From positions 1,263,761-1,327,760 of the forward strand of contig NZ_VFNC01000003.1 in NCBI RefSeq assembly GCF_006715395.1: 64,000 nucleotides of DNA, written 5' to 3'. Below the pieces are notes generated by a model. That model was not told the DNA's origin, ran no database searches, and saw nothing but the letters and a program-made list of their open reading frames with translations. This document shows positions 24,038 through 32,903 of this stretch, piece after piece; the stretch's first letter is position 1, and the number at the start of each line of letters is the position of its first letter. The stretch is from Streptomyces sp. SLBN-31. GTDB taxonomy: Bacteria; Actinomycetota; Actinomycetes; Streptomycetales; Streptomycetaceae. The translations under genes were made by a program, and so were the position numbers.

Positions 24038-25969
24038 GTGTCCAGCACGCGCCCCGCCGCCGGTCCGGCGGTCCACGCCACCGCCTACGACGGCACGCCG
24101 GTCCTCGTGGAGCCCGTCGTCCGGCGGCTGGAGGGCGAGGTTCGCGAGGTGTCCGTACCGCCCTTCGTCCCGCCGACGACCTACGGCTCCCTGGCCGACC
24201 TGCCCTTCGAGAACGCGCGCGTCGCCCCCGAGGACAAGGTCCTCAGCCGCCGCACCGGGTCCGGCGGGTGGACCCATGTGACGGCCGCCCGGTTCGCCGA
24301 GGAGGTGCTCGCCACGGCGAAGGGCCTCATCACCGAGGGGCTGACGCCGGGGGACCGGATCGCCGTCATGGCCCGGACGATCTACGAGTGGACGCTGCTG
24401 GACTTCGCCGCCTGGGCCTGCGGCCTGGTCACCGTCCCGATCTACCCCACCTCCTCCGTCTTCCAGACCCGCTGGATCCTGCAGGACTCCGGTGCCGTCG
24501 CACTCGTCACCGAGACCACGGCCCAGGCCGCCGCGCTGGGCCCGGAGCTCAGTCGGCTGCTGGACCTGCGGCATCTGTGGGTCATCGAGAAGGGGCACGT
24601 GGAGCGGCTGGCGGAACGCGGGGCGCAGGTACGGGACCACGAGGTCGACGTACGGCGCGGGATGCTGGCCCCCGACACCCTCGCCACCGTCGTCTACACC
24701 TCCGGCACCACGGGCCGCCCCAAGGGCTGCGCGATCAGCCACGGCAACTTCTTCGCCGAGGTCGACAACGCCGTCGAACTCCTCTACCCGGTGTTCCGGT
24801 CACGGACCAGCGAAGAGGCGTCGATCCTGCACTTCCTGCCGATGTCGCACATCTTCGGGCGCATGGTGGCGGTCGCCTGCATCCGCGCGCGGGTACGCCT
24901 GGGCCACGCCCCGAGCCTGAAGTCGGAGGAACTGCTGCCCGACCTGGCGAGCTTCCGGCCGACCTGTCTGATCACCATCCCGTACATGCTGGAGAAGGTC
25001 TTCAACGTGGCCCGCGCCAAGGCCGAGGCGGGCGGCCGGGTCACCGCCTTCGACCGCGCGGCCGCCGTGGCCCGCCGGTACGGGGAGGCGCGCGAGGCCC
25101 GCCAGTCGGGCCCGGGCCCGGGCCCGAGCGCCGCGCTGAGAGCGGCCCGCGCCTTCTACGACCCGCTGGTCTACCGCCGTATCCGCACCGCCATGGGCGG
25201 CCGGGTGCGCTACATGATCTGCGGCGGTTCCCCGCTGGGCCGCCGGCTCGCCTCCTTCTACGCCGGCGCGGGCATCGAGATCTACGAGGGCTACGGCCTG
25301 ACCGAGACGACCGGCGCGGCCACGGTCACACCCCCCTTGAAGCCCCGCCTGGGCACGGTGGGCTGGCCCCTGCCCGGCACCAAGGTCCGCATCGCCGCCG
25401 ACGGCGAGATCCTGCTGTCCGGGGGTCATGTGCTGCGCGGGTACTGGGACCCGAACGCGGGCGGGGTCGTCCCCGCGACCACCGACGGCTGGCTCGCGAC
25501 CGGCGACATCGGCCGCCTGGACGACGAGGGCTACCTCCACATCACCGGCCGCAAGAAGGAGATGCTGATCACGGCGGGCGGCAAGAGCGTGGCCCCGGCC
25601 CCGCTGGAGAACTGGCTGCGGGCGCACCCGCTGATCTCGCAGGTCATGGTGGTCGGTGACGCCCGCCCCTACATCGCGGCGCTCGTCACCCTGGACATGG
25701 AGGGCGTCGGCCACTGGCGCCGGATGAACGGCAGGCACCCGGCCGTCACCGCCGAACTCGTCCAGGACGACCCCGAGTTGCTGGCGGTCCTGCAACGGGC
25801 GGTGGACGAGGCGAACAAGCTGGTGTCGAGGCCCGAGTCGATCCGCCGCTTCGCGGTCCTCCCCGTCGACTTCACGGAGGAGGACGGCCATCTGACGCCG
25901 TCGATGAAGCTGCGGCGGGACGCGATCGCGGAGGAGTTCGCGGAAGGGATCGAGCGGCTCTACGGCTAG
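24038..25969 (+). CDS. Long-chain acyl-CoA synthetase (AMP-dependent), copy 1
   Basis: A 643-residue ANL adenylate-forming enzyme of the FadD15/long-chain type that activates fatty acids with ATP and CoA. Motifs: P-loop-like TVVYTSGTTGRPKGC, ICGGSPLGRRLASFY, GYGLTETTGAATVTPP, GWLATGDIGRLDDEGYLHIT, and the A10-type GRKKEMLITAGGKSVAPAPLEN with the catalytic lysine in GGKS. GTG 24038 is used; there is no strong ribosome site. It is the first of two closely similar synthetase genes in tandem, with 229 bases between them, and is divergent from the fabG4-like gene. Confidence 0.93.
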   Translation: MSSTRPAAGPAVHATAYDGTPVLVEPVVRRLEGEVREVSVPPFVPPTTYGSLADLPFENARVAPEDKVLSRRTGSGGWTHVTAARFAEEVLATAKGLITEGLTPGDRIAVMARTIYEWTLLDFAAWACGLVTVPIYPTSSVFQTRWILQDSGAVALVTETTAQAAALGPELSRLLDLRHLWVIEKGHVERLAERGAQVRDHEVDVRRGMLAPDTLATVVYTSGTTGRPKGCAISHGNFFAEVDNAVELLYPVFRSRTSEEASILHFLPMSHIFGRMVAVACIRARVRLGHAPSLKSEELLPDLASFRPTCLITIPYMLEKVFNVARAKAEAGGRVTAFDRAAAVARRYGEAREARQSGPGPGPSAALRAARAFYDPLVYRRIRTAMGGRVRYMICGGSPLGRRLASFYAGAGIEIYEGYGLTETTGAATVTPPLKPRLGTVGWPLPGTKVRIAADGEILLSGGHVLRGYWDPNAGGVVPATTDGWLATGDIGRLDDEGYLHITGRKKEMLITAGGKSVAPAPLENWLRAHPLISQVMVVGDARPYIAALVTLDMEGVGHWRRMNGRHPAVTAELVQDDPELLAVLQRAVDEANKLVSRPESIRRFAVLPVDFTEEDGHLTPSMKLRRDAIAEEFAEGIERLYG

Positions 25970-26198
25970 GGACGCCAGAGCGTTCCGTAGAGGAGAGAGG
26001 CGCACGTCGCCGTAAAGGTTGCACAGGCCCGGCTCGGGAGCATTCCCGAATCATCACGAAGTCGCCATGCGTGCGCCGTATCCTTTCTGCTGTAACCCGC
26101 GGTAACATCCCAGCCGCCCGCCGCCGGTGAACAACTCGGTACGCACCGCACGTACCACTGCAGAGCGGTACCGAGCTGCCCGCCCCAGGAGAGCTGCC

Positions 26199-28115
26199 AT
26201 GTCCGTGCCCGTGCCCTACCCGTCCGCGTCCGACTACGACGGCGTCCCCCAGCTGGTGGAGCCCGAGATCCGACGACTGGACGGCGAGGTGCGCGAGACG
26301 TCGGTACCGCCGCTCGTACCGCCGCGCATCCATGGCTCGCTCGCCGACCTGCCCTTCGACAACGCCGAGGCGGCGCCGGACGCCCGGGTCCTCAGCCGCC
26401 GCCGGGAGGACGGCGGCTGGACGGACGTCTCGGCGGCGGAGTTCGCGCAGCAGATCCTGTCGCTGGCCAAGGGCCTCATCCAGGAGGGTCTGGTCCCCGG
26501 CGACCGGATCGCCGTCATGGCCCGGACGATCTACGAGTGGACGCTCCTGGACTTCGCCGCGTGGGCCGCCGGCCTGGTCACCGTCCCCATCTACCCCACG
26601 TCCTCCGTCTACCAGACCCGCTGGATCCTGCAGGACTCCGGCGCGGTGGCCCTGGTGACGGAGACGGCCGGACAGGCCGCCGCGCTGGGCCCGGAGCTCA
26701 GCCGGCTCCCGGACCTGCGCCACCTGTGGATCGTGGAGAAGGGGCACCTGGAGCGGGTGGCGGAACTCGGACAGCCCGTCCCCGACCAGGAGGTCGCCGT
26801 ACGCCGGGGCATGCTGGTGCCCGACACGCTCGCCACCGTCATCTACACGTCCGGCACCACCGGCCGGCCCAAGGGCTGCGTCCTGACCCACGGCAACTTC
26901 CTGTCCGAGGTCGACAACGCGATCGAACTCCTCTACCCGATCTTCAAGTCCAAGTCGGACGACCCCTGCACCCTGCTCTTCCTGCCCATGTCGCACGTCT
27001 TCGGCCGCATGGTGGCGATCGCCTGCATACGGGCCCGCGTCCGCCTGGGACACGCGCCCAGCCTCCAGGCCGAGGACCTCCTGACCGACCTGGGCACCTT
27101 CCGTCCGACCTTCCTCCTGTGCATCCCGTACATGCTGGAGAAGGTCTACAACAACGCCCGGGCCAAGGCGGAGGCCGGCGGCCGGGCCGGCGTCTTCGAC
27201 CGCGCGGCGAAGGTCGCCGTCCGCTACGGCGAGGCGCTGGAGGCCCGCGCGGCGGCCACCGGCCCGGGCCCGAGCGCCTCCCTCAAAGCGGCCCGCGCCT
27301 TCTACGACCCGCTGGTCTACCGCCGTATCCGCAACGCCATGGGCGGCCGGGTCCGGCACCTCATCTCCGGCGGATCCCCGCTCGGGCAGCGGCTGGCGGC
27401 CTTCTACGCCGGGGCCGGCATGGAGATCTACGAGGGCTACGGGCTGACCGAGTCGACGGGCGCGGCCACCGTCACGCCGCCTCTCAAGCCCCGCCTGGGC
27501 ACGGTCGGCTGGCCCATGCCCGGTACCAAGGTCCGCATCGCCGCCGACGGGGAGATCCTGCTGCAGGGCGGCCAGGTGTTCCGCGGCTACTGGGACCCGC
27601 ACGGCGGCGGAGTGATCCCGGCCTCGACGGACGGCTGGTTCGCGACCGGTGACATCGGCCGCCTGGACGACGAGGGCTACCTCACCATCACCGGCCGCAA
27701 GAAGGAGATCCTCATCACCGCGGGCGGCAAGAACATGGCGCCCGCCCCGCTGGAGAACTGGCTGCGCGCCCACCCGCTGATCTCGCAGGTCATGGTGGTC
27801 GGGGACGGCCGCCCCTACATCGCGGCCCTCGTCACCCTGGACATGGACGGCGTCAGCCACTGGCGCCGGATGAACGGCAAGCACCCGGTGCCCGCGGAAC
27901 TCCTGGTGGACGACCCCGAGTTGCTGGCGATCCTGCAGCGGGCGGTGGACGAGGCGAACAAGCTGGTGTCGAGGCCCGAGTCGATCCGCCGCTTCGCCGT
28001 CCTGCCCCGGGACTTCACCGAGGAGGACGGCCATCTGACCCCCTCGATGAAGCTGCGCCGGGAGGCCGTGATGAAGGAGTTCACGGCTGAGATCGAAGGG
28101 CTGTACCAGCGCTGA
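26199..28115 (+). CDS. Long-chain acyl-CoA synthetase (AMP-dependent), copy 2
   Basis: A 638-residue paralogue of the preceding gene with near-identical blocks, such as the MARTIYEWTLLDFAAWA region, FYDPLVYRRIR and NWLRAHPLISQVMVVGD. The core motifs are VIYTSGTTGRPKGC, GYGLTESTGAATVTPP, GWFATGDIGRLDDEG and GRKKEILITAGGKNMAPAPLEN. It lacks the short N-terminal extension of copy 1. ATG 26199 follows a good CAGGAGAG site, so the in-frame upstream ATG at 26127 is rejected. The 229-base gap before it probably holds its own promoter. A strong hairpin lies 52 bases after the stop. Confidence 0.94.
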   Translation: MSVPVPYPSASDYDGVPQLVEPEIRRLDGEVRETSVPPLVPPRIHGSLADLPFDNAEAAPDARVLSRRREDGGWTDVSAAEFAQQILSLAKGLIQEGLVPGDRIAVMARTIYEWTLLDFAAWAAGLVTVPIYPTSSVYQTRWILQDSGAVALVTETAGQAAALGPELSRLPDLRHLWIVEKGHLERVAELGQPVPDQEVAVRRGMLVPDTLATVIYTSGTTGRPKGCVLTHGNFLSEVDNAIELLYPIFKSKSDDPCTLLFLPMSHVFGRMVAIACIRARVRLGHAPSLQAEDLLTDLGTFRPTFLLCIPYMLEKVYNNARAKAEAGGRAGVFDRAAKVAVRYGEALEARAAATGPGPSASLKAARAFYDPLVYRRIRNAMGGRVRHLISGGSPLGQRLAAFYAGAGMEIYEGYGLTESTGAATVTPPLKPRLGTVGWPMPGTKVRIAADGEILLQGGQVFRGYWDPHGGGVIPASTDGWFATGDIGRLDDEGYLTITGRKKEILITAGGKNMAPAPLENWLRAHPLISQVMVVGDGRPYIAALVTLDMDGVSHWRRMNGKHPVPAELLVDDPELLAILQRAVDEANKLVSRPESIRRFAVLPRDFTEEDGHLTPSMKLRREAVMKEFTAEIEGLYQR

Positions 28116-28166
28116 GCCGAGGCGACGGCCTGCCGCGAGCCGTTGCCCCGTCCGACCCCCATGCGG

Positions 28167-28203
28167 CAGCGTCCGCCCCCGGCTCCCCGGGCGGCGGACG
28201 CTG
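28167..28203. terminator. Hairpin terminator after the acyl-CoA synthetase pair
   Basis: Perfect 11-bp stem, CAGCGTCCGCC (28167-28177) with GGCGGACGCTG (28193-28203), 52 bases after the copy 2 stop. GC-rich without a T run, as is usual in Streptomyces. It lies in the 310-base gap 28116-28425. Confidence 0.7.
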
Positions 28204-28324
28204 TCGTTCCGCGCAGCCGCTCAGCCCGGACGACCCGGCTGCCGAGCAAGCGCCGGGGCGGGAAGGCGACCGGCCCCGGCAGGACTGCCTCGCTCGCCAC
28301 GCCGGCCTCGGGCCGGCACGGCTC

Positions 28325-28353
28325 TTGACTTACCAAGACCCCCGCGCCACATT
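28325..28353 (+). promoter_or_regulatory. Possible promoter of the KstD-like gene
   Basis: TTGACT (28325-28330), 17-base spacer, CACATT (28348-28353). The -35 box is good and the -10 weak. The predicted transcript would have a leader of about 65 bases. Confidence 0.3.
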
Positions 28354-28425
28354 CCCCACCCCGTACCCGCACCTCTCCGCACCGCGCAACCCACCCCGTC
28401 CATCGCCCGGTTGGAGCGACCTGCC

Positions 28426-30216
28426 ATGGCCACGAGCGCGGAACCCGCAAGACGTACCACCCCCATCGATGCGCGCCCCACGCGGAGACAGGTGCTCGGT
28501 GCCACCGCCGCGACCGGACTGACCCTCGCGGCCGGGGCCCGCACCGCGGTCGCCGCCGACGTGCCCCTCCTCGGCACGTACGACGTCGTCGTCATCGGCT
28601 CCGGTGCCGCCGGGATGACCGCCGCCCTCACCGCCGCCGAACACGGCCTGACGACGGTCGTGCTGGAGAAGGCGGCCACCTTCGGTGGTTCCGCCGCCCG
28701 CTCCGGGGCCGGTGTCTGGATCCCCAACAACCCCGTGATCCTCGCCGCCGGCGTACCGGACACCCCCGCCAAGGCCGCCGCCTACCTCGCGGCCGTCGTG
28801 GGGTCCGACGTGCCCGCCGCCCGGCAGAGCGCCTTCCTCGCCCACGGCCCGGACATGATCTCCTTCGTCATGGCCAACAGCCCGCTGCGGTTCCGTTGGA
28901 TGGAGGGGTACAGCGACTACTACCCCGAGCTCCCGGGCGGCCTGCCGAACGGCCGCTCCATCGAACCCGACCAGCTCGACGGCAACCTCCTCGGCGCCGA
29001 ACTCGCCCGGCTCAACCCGCCGTACATGCAGGTCCCCACCGGCATGGTCGTCTTCAGCGCCGACTACAAGTGGCTCGCCCTCGCCGCGGTCAGCGCCAGG
29101 GGCGCCGCCGTAGCCGCCGAGTGCCTGGCGCGCGGCACCAAGGCGGCCGCGCTCGGGCAGAAGCCGCTGACCATGGGGCAGTCACTCGCGGCCGGGCTGC
29201 GCAAGGGGCTGATGAACGCGGGCGTCCCGGTCTGGCTCGGCACCCCGCTCACCGACCTGTACGTCGAGGGCGGCGCCGTCACGGGAGCCGTGGTCACGCG
29301 CGACGGCGGACCCGTCCTGGTACGCGCCCGCCGCGCCGTCGTCGTCGGGTCCGGCGGCTTCGAGCACAACGCCGCCATGCGCTCCCAGTACCAGCAGCAG
29401 CCCATCGGCACGGACTGGACCGTGGGCGCGAAGGAGAACACCGGGGACGGCATCCGGGCCGGGCAGCGGGCCGGCGCCGCGCTCGGACTGATGGACGACG
29501 CCTGGTGGGGGCCGGCCATACCGCTGCCCGACCAGCCCTACTTCTGCCTGGCCGAACGCACCCTTCCCGGCGGTCTCCTCGTCAACGCGGCCGGCGCGCG
29601 CTTCGTCAACGAGGCCGGCCCGTACAGCGACGTCGTGCACACCATGTACCGGCTCGACCCCACCGCCCCCGACATCCCGGCCTGGCTGATCGTCGACCAG
29701 AACTACCGCAACCGCTACCTCTTCAAGGACGTCGCCCCCACGTTCACCTTCCCCGACAGCTGGTACGGCTCGGGGGCCGTCCGCAAGGCCTGGACCCTGG
29801 ACGCCCTCGCCACGGCCGTGGGCATCCCGGCCGCCGCCCTGCGCGCCACCGTCGACCGCTTCAACTCCCAGGCGCTGAAGGGGAAGGACCCCGACTTCCA
29901 CCGCGGCGACAGCGCCTACGACCACTACTACACCGACCCGTCCGTCCTGCCGAACTCCTGCCTCGCGCCGCTGTGGCTGCCCCCGTACTACGCCTTCCGC
30001 ATCGTCCCCGGCGACCTGGGCACCAAGGGCGGCATGGTCACCGACGCCCGGGCGCGTGTGCTGCGCGCCGACGGCTCGGTGATCCCCGGCCTGTACGCCG
30101 CCGGGAACGCCAGCGCCGCGGTGATGGGGCACAGTTACGCGGGCGCCGGATCGACCATCGGCCCGGCGATGACGTTCGGCTACATCGCGGCACTGGACAT
30201 CGCCGGGGCGCTCTAG
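28426..30216 (+). CDS. Exported (Tat) FAD-dependent KstD-like dehydrogenase
   Basis: A 596-residue flavoprotein of the fumarate reductase/3-ketosteroid dehydrogenase group. It opens with a Tat signal, PTRRQVLGATAATGLTLAAG (twin Arg 20-21), ending in AVAA near 44. The FAD-binding GSGAAG follows at 58-63, then EKAATFGGSAARSGAGVWIP, and a C-terminal GNASAAVMGHSYAGAGSTIG with PAMTFGYIAA, typical of KstD and related ketosteroid dehydrogenases. Substrate is unproven; steroid rings or other cyclic ketones are possible. ATG 28426 has GGAG about ten bases upstream. It is convergent with a methyltransferase (4-base overlap) and next to acyl-CoA synthetases, but no other steroid-degradation genes are seen. 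Confidence 0.85.
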   Translation: MATSAEPARRTTPIDARPTRRQVLGATAATGLTLAAGARTAVAADVPLLGTYDVVVIGSGAAGMTAALTAAEHGLTTVVLEKAATFGGSAARSGAGVWIPNNPVILAAGVPDTPAKAAAYLAAVVGSDVPAARQSAFLAHGPDMISFVMANSPLRFRWMEGYSDYYPELPGGLPNGRSIEPDQLDGNLLGAELARLNPPYMQVPTGMVVFSADYKWLALAAVSARGAAVAAECLARGTKAAALGQKPLTMGQSLAAGLRKGLMNAGVPVWLGTPLTDLYVEGGAVTGAVVTRDGGPVLVRARRAVVVGSGGFEHNAAMRSQYQQQPIGTDWTVGAKENTGDGIRAGQRAGAALGLMDDAWWGPAIPLPDQPYFCLAERTLPGGLLVNAAGARFVNEAGPYSDVVHTMYRLDPTAPDIPAWLIVDQNYRNRYLFKDVAPTFTFPDSWYGSGAVRKAWTLDALATAVGIPAAALRATVDRFNSQALKGKDPDFHRGDSAYDHYYTDPSVLPNSCLAPLWLPPYYAFRIVPGDLGTKGGMVTDARARVLRADGSVIPGLYAAGNASAAVMGHSYAGAGSTIGPAMTFGYIAALDIAGAL

Positions 30217-30905
30217 GAGGCCTCCAGGGCGGCGGGGTCGGGCTTGCGGGCCAGCAGGAAGGCCTGGGGGGTCGGCTCGCCGAGGGCCTCGTCCGCCTCC
30301 CGCACCGTCCGTGAGTGGAGCGCGAATCCGGCACGCCGCAACAGCTCGGCCATGTCGTCCGGCCGGCGCCGCAGGAAGTCCAGCGACACGTCGTGTCCGA
30401 AGGGCCGGTCGTGGTGCCGGGGCCGGTCACCCACCTGGAAGCCGACCAGCAGGTGCCCGCCGGGCGCGAGCACCCGGTGGAACTCGGCGAAGACGTCGGG
30501 CAGCCGGTCCGCGGGCGTGTGGATGGTGGAGTACCAGGAGACGACACCCGCGAGGGACCCGTCGGGGATGTCCAGGTCCAGCATCGAGCCCTGCTCGAAC
30601 CGCAGAGCCGGATTCTCCCGGCGGGCGATCGCCAGCATCGACTCCGACAGGTCGAGGCCGAAGACCCGCAGGCCGAGCGAGGCGAGGTGCGCGGTGACGC
30701 GCCCCGGCCCGCACCCCAGATCCGCCACCGTGCCCTCGCCGCCGACGAGTTCGGCGTACGCGCCGAGTATCGCCCGGTCCAGGGGCGTGGACACGAGGTA
30801 GCCCTCGAACATGGCCGCGTAGTCCTCGGCGATGGCGTCGTAGAACAGCCGTGTGCCGGTCACGAACCCGTTGTCGATCTCGGTCCCGGTCTCGATGTCG
30901 CTCAT
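30213..30905 (-). CDS. Class I SAM-dependent methyltransferase
   Basis: A 230-residue methyltransferase of the UbiE/type 11 group. Motif I is TVADLGCGPGRVTAHLASLG (about 63-82), the acidic post-I residue is in VFGLDLSESML, and later LPDVFAEFHRVLAPGGHLLVGFQVG is the typical post-III region. The substrate is unknown; a histidine-rich RPRHHDRPFGHD loop follows. ATG 30905 begins the family-like N-terminus MSDIETGTEIDNGFV. The upstream in-frame extension to 31046 lies within azlD antisense and is not used. It converges on the KstD-like gene. Confidence 0.85.
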   Translation of the reverse strand: MSDIETGTEIDNGFVTGTRLFYDAIAEDYAAMFEGYLVSTPLDRAILGAYAELVGGEGTVADLGCGPGRVTAHLASLGLRVFGLDLSESMLAIARRENPALRFEQGSMLDLDIPDGSLAGVVSWYSTIHTPADRLPDVFAEFHRVLAPGGHLLVGFQVGDRPRHHDRPFGHDVSLDFLRRRPDDMAELLRRAGFALHSRTVREADEALGEPTPQAFLLARKPDPAALEAS

Positions 30906-30954
30906 GCTCGAGACCGTAGCGGCGGCCACTGACAACGACCCGGGACCCGCTTCC

Positions 30955-31269
30955 TCAGGCCGCCCCGGCCAGCCGCAGCACCGCCGCCGTCCCCGCCGCC
31001 CCCAGCACGACCACCGCGAACGGCGCCCGGCGCCACGCCAGCACACCCCCCACCAGCACCCCGGCCGGCCGCGCCCAGCCCGCGAAGCCGCCGCCCTCCG
31101 TCAGCGCCCCCGTCGCCAGCAGGGCCGTCAGCAGCACGACCGCGCCCGCCGACAGCAGCTCCTGCACGCGCGCCGGGAGCTCGATACGCCCGTGCAGCGC
31201 GGGCCCGACCAGCCGGAAGGCGTACGTCCCGACCGCGAGGGCCAGGATCATAGCGACCGTCGCGTTCAC
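30955..31269 (-). CDS. azlD: AzlD family branched-chain amino acid exporter subunit
   Basis: A 104-residue small membrane protein with four hydrophobic segments (VAMILALAVGTYAFRLVGPA, ELLSAGAVVLLTALLATGAL, PAGVLVGGVLAWRRAP, AVVVLGAAGTAAVLRLAG). AzlD proteins are the small partner of AzlC in the LIV-E exporter, which expels branched-chain amino acids or their analogues. The GTG at 31269 overlaps the azlC stop (GTGA), so the pair is translationally coupled. The methyltransferase lies downstream on the same strand, 49 bases away. Confidence 0.9.
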   Translation of the reverse strand: MNATVAMILALAVGTYAFRLVGPALHGRIELPARVQELLSAGAVVLLTALLATGALTEGGGFAGWARPAGVLVGGVLAWRRAPFAVVVLGAAGTAAVLRLAGAA

Positions 31270-31967
31270 GCCCGTACCTCCTTGCGGCCGTACGGGGCCA
31301 GTCCCGCCAGCGCCACCAGCACCGGCACCCCCGCCGGGACGGCCGGGGTGAGGGCGAGGGCGAGCGCCGCGCCGGGCACCGCGCACCGCCGTACCCGGGC
31401 GTCGGCGCGCAGCGTCGGCAGAACCAGCGCGACCAGTACGGCCGGGAAGGCGGCGTCCAGGCCGAACCGCGCCGTGTCGCCGAGCGCGTCCCCGGCCAGC
31501 GCGCCGGCCAGGACTCCGAGGTTCCACACGGCGAACAGGCCGATCCCCGACACCCAGAACGCGGCCCGGCGCCGTGCCGGGTCGGCCTGGGCGAGGGCGA
31601 AGGCGACCGTCTCGTCGGTCACCAGGTGCGCCCCCGCCAGGCGTGTCAGGCGCCCCGGGCCGAGGACGTCGGCGACGGCCAGGCCGAAGGCGGCCGTCCG
31701 GGTGTTCAGGAGCAGGCCGGTGGCCGCCGCCGCCAGCGGGCCGCCCCCGGCGAGCAGGACACCGACCGCGCTGAACTGGGCCGAGCCCGCGTAGACCAGC
31801 AGGGACATCACGACCGGGACCCAGACCGGCAGACCGCCGGTCACGGCGATCGCGCCGAAGGACACCCCGACGACACCGCTGGCCACCCAGACGAGTGACG
31901 CGTCCCGGACCAGGTCCCGATGGCGCGTCCTGTCCGCCCCGCTCCGTGTTCGCTCTGCCGTACGCAT
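31266..31967 (-). CDS. azlC: AzlC family branched-chain amino acid permease
   Basis: A 233-residue polytopic membrane protein with about six or seven helices. The family signature VYAGSAQFSAVGVLLAGG is followed by LLLNTRTAAFGLAVADVLG and HLVTDETVAFALAQ, all typical of AzlC. With AzlD it forms a secondary exporter for branched-chain amino acids. The first 22 residues are highly charged and cytoplasmic. ATG 31967 lies only 7 bases from the TACAAT box of the divergent XRE regulator, so the two transcription units share control sequences. Confidence 0.92.
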   Translation of the reverse strand: MRTAERTRSGADRTRHRDLVRDASLVWVASGVVGVSFGAIAVTGGLPVWVPVVMSLLVYAGSAQFSAVGVLLAGGGPLAAAATGLLLNTRTAAFGLAVADVLGPGRLTRLAGAHLVTDETVAFALAQADPARRRAAFWVSGIGLFAVWNLGVLAGALAGDALGDTARFGLDAAFPAVLVALVLPTLRADARVRRCAVPGAALALALTPAVPAGVPVLVALAGLAPYGRKEVRA

Positions 31968-31973
31968 GTTCTC

Positions 31974-32011
31974 TACAATGGACAGCAGTCGACGTGTTCG
32001 TCAAGGCGAAC
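31974..32011 (+). promoter_or_regulatory. Promoter and inverted repeat of the XRE regulator, overlapping azlC control
   Basis: TACAAT (31974-31979) is a near-consensus -10 box; a TTCGCT at 31949-31954 is a weak -35. Just downstream, GTTCG-TCAAGG-CGAAC (31996-32011) is an operator-like inverted repeat at +10 to +25 of the predicted transcript. It is well placed for autorepression and joint control of azlCD. Confidence 0.5.
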
Positions 32012-32036
32012 GATCGTACCGATGGAGCGAACAAGT

Positions 32037-32609
32037 ATGTCCGACGCACCGCCCCCGCCCGCCCGGCTCCCCCTGGACTGGATCGCGGCCTCCCTGCGCC
32101 GTGAGCGCACGCGCGCCGGGCTCTCCCTGTCCGAACTGGCCAAACGCGCCGGCATCGCGAAGTCCACGCTGTCGCAGCTGGAGGGGGCGAGCGGGAACCC
32201 CAGCGTGGAGACGCTGTGGGCGCTGGGCGTGGCGCTCGGGGTGCCGTTCAGTGTGCTGGTGGAACCGCCGGCGCCCGCCGTTCAGGTGATCCGTGCCGGT
32301 CAGGGACCCACCGTGGCCTCCGAGAAGGCCGACTACGTGGCCACGCTGCTGTCCGCCAGCCCGCCCGGCGCCCGGCGGGACATCTACCACCTGCGGGCGG
32401 AGCCCGGGGCGGCACGGGAGTCGGAGCCGCACATCCCGGGCACGGTCGAACACCTGATCGTCGGCGCGGGGCGGGTGAAGGCCGGGCCCGCGGGGGAGGA
32501 GGTCGAGCTGGCGCCCGGGGACTACATGACCTACCGCGGCGACGTGCCGCACTCCTACGAGGCGCTGGCCCCCGGGACGACGTTCGTCCTGGTCATGCAG
32601 CACGTGTAG
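32037..32609 (+). CDS. XRE family regulator with C-terminal cupin domain
   Basis: A 190-residue regulator. The N-terminal helix-turn-helix is LRRERTRAGLSLSELAKRAG with STLSQLEGASGNPSVETLWA (about 18-65). A cupin_2 barrel follows with EPHIPGTVEHLIVGAGRVKAG and ELAPGDYMTYRGDVPHSYEAL. Such MerR-like SutR/PuuR-type proteins bind small ligands in the cupin and often control an adjacent transporter; azlCD, divergent and 69 bases away, is the obvious target. ATG 32037 is chosen because GGAG lies nine bases before it; the ATG at 32022 has none. A strong hairpin follows the stop. Confidence 0.92.
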   Translation: MSDAPPPPARLPLDWIAASLRRERTRAGLSLSELAKRAGIAKSTLSQLEGASGNPSVETLWALGVALGVPFSVLVEPPAPAVQVIRAGQGPTVASEKADYVATLLSASPPGARRDIYHLRAEPGAARESEPHIPGTVEHLIVGAGRVKAGPAGEEVELAPGDYMTYRGDVPHSYEALAPGTTFVLVMQHV

Positions 32610-32627
32610 GAACGCCGGCAAAAGGCA

Positions 32628-32658
32628 GGAGCCCCGCCGCCTTGCGGCGCGGGGCTCC
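32628..32658. terminator. Bidirectional terminator between the XRE regulator and the cold-shock gene
   Basis: GGAGCCCCGC (32628-32637) pairs with GCGGGGCTCC (32649-32658), 10 bp plus an inner CG. It lies 18 bases after the regulator stop and 41 bases beyond the stop of the convergent csp gene. Confidence 0.75.
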
Positions 32659-32699
32659 TTGGGTACTGCATCAGGTCCGGATCAGAGACGAGGCTCGCC

Positions 32700-32903
32700 T
32701 CAGACGGGGGTGACGTTCTCCGCCTGCGGGCCCTTCGGACCCTGGGTCACGTCGAAGGAGACCTGCTGGTTCTCCTCCAGCGAACGGAAGCCGCTCGCGT
32801 TGATCGCGGAGTAGTGGACGAAGACGTCGGGGCCGCCGCCCTCCTGGGCGATGAAGCCAAAGCCCTTTTCGGCGTTGAACCACTTAACGGTTCCGGTAGC
32901 CAT
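32700..32903 (-). CDS. Cold-shock protein (CspA family)
   Basis: A 67-residue single cold-shock domain protein that binds single-stranded nucleic acid and melts RNA structure. RNP1 is KGFGFIAQ (about 14-21) and RNP2 is VFVHYSAI (about 27-34), and the N-terminus [18 protein letters not shown] is typical. Length is standard. ATG 32903 follows a strong GGAGG site eight bases before it. A promoter about 107 bases upstream predicts a long leader, a usual feature of cold-shock genes that allows post-transcriptional control. Confidence 0.97.
   Translation of the reverse strand: MATGTVKWFNAEKGFGFIAQEGGGPDVFVHYSAINASGFRSLEENQQVSFDVTQGPKGPQAENVTPV

Noticed and set aside
25872..28034. 720-residue ORF antisense to acyl-CoA synthetase copy 2
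   Set aside because: Arg/Gly/Asp/His/Gln-rich translation with no motifs, opposite a gene with all ANL motifs. A GC-bias shadow.
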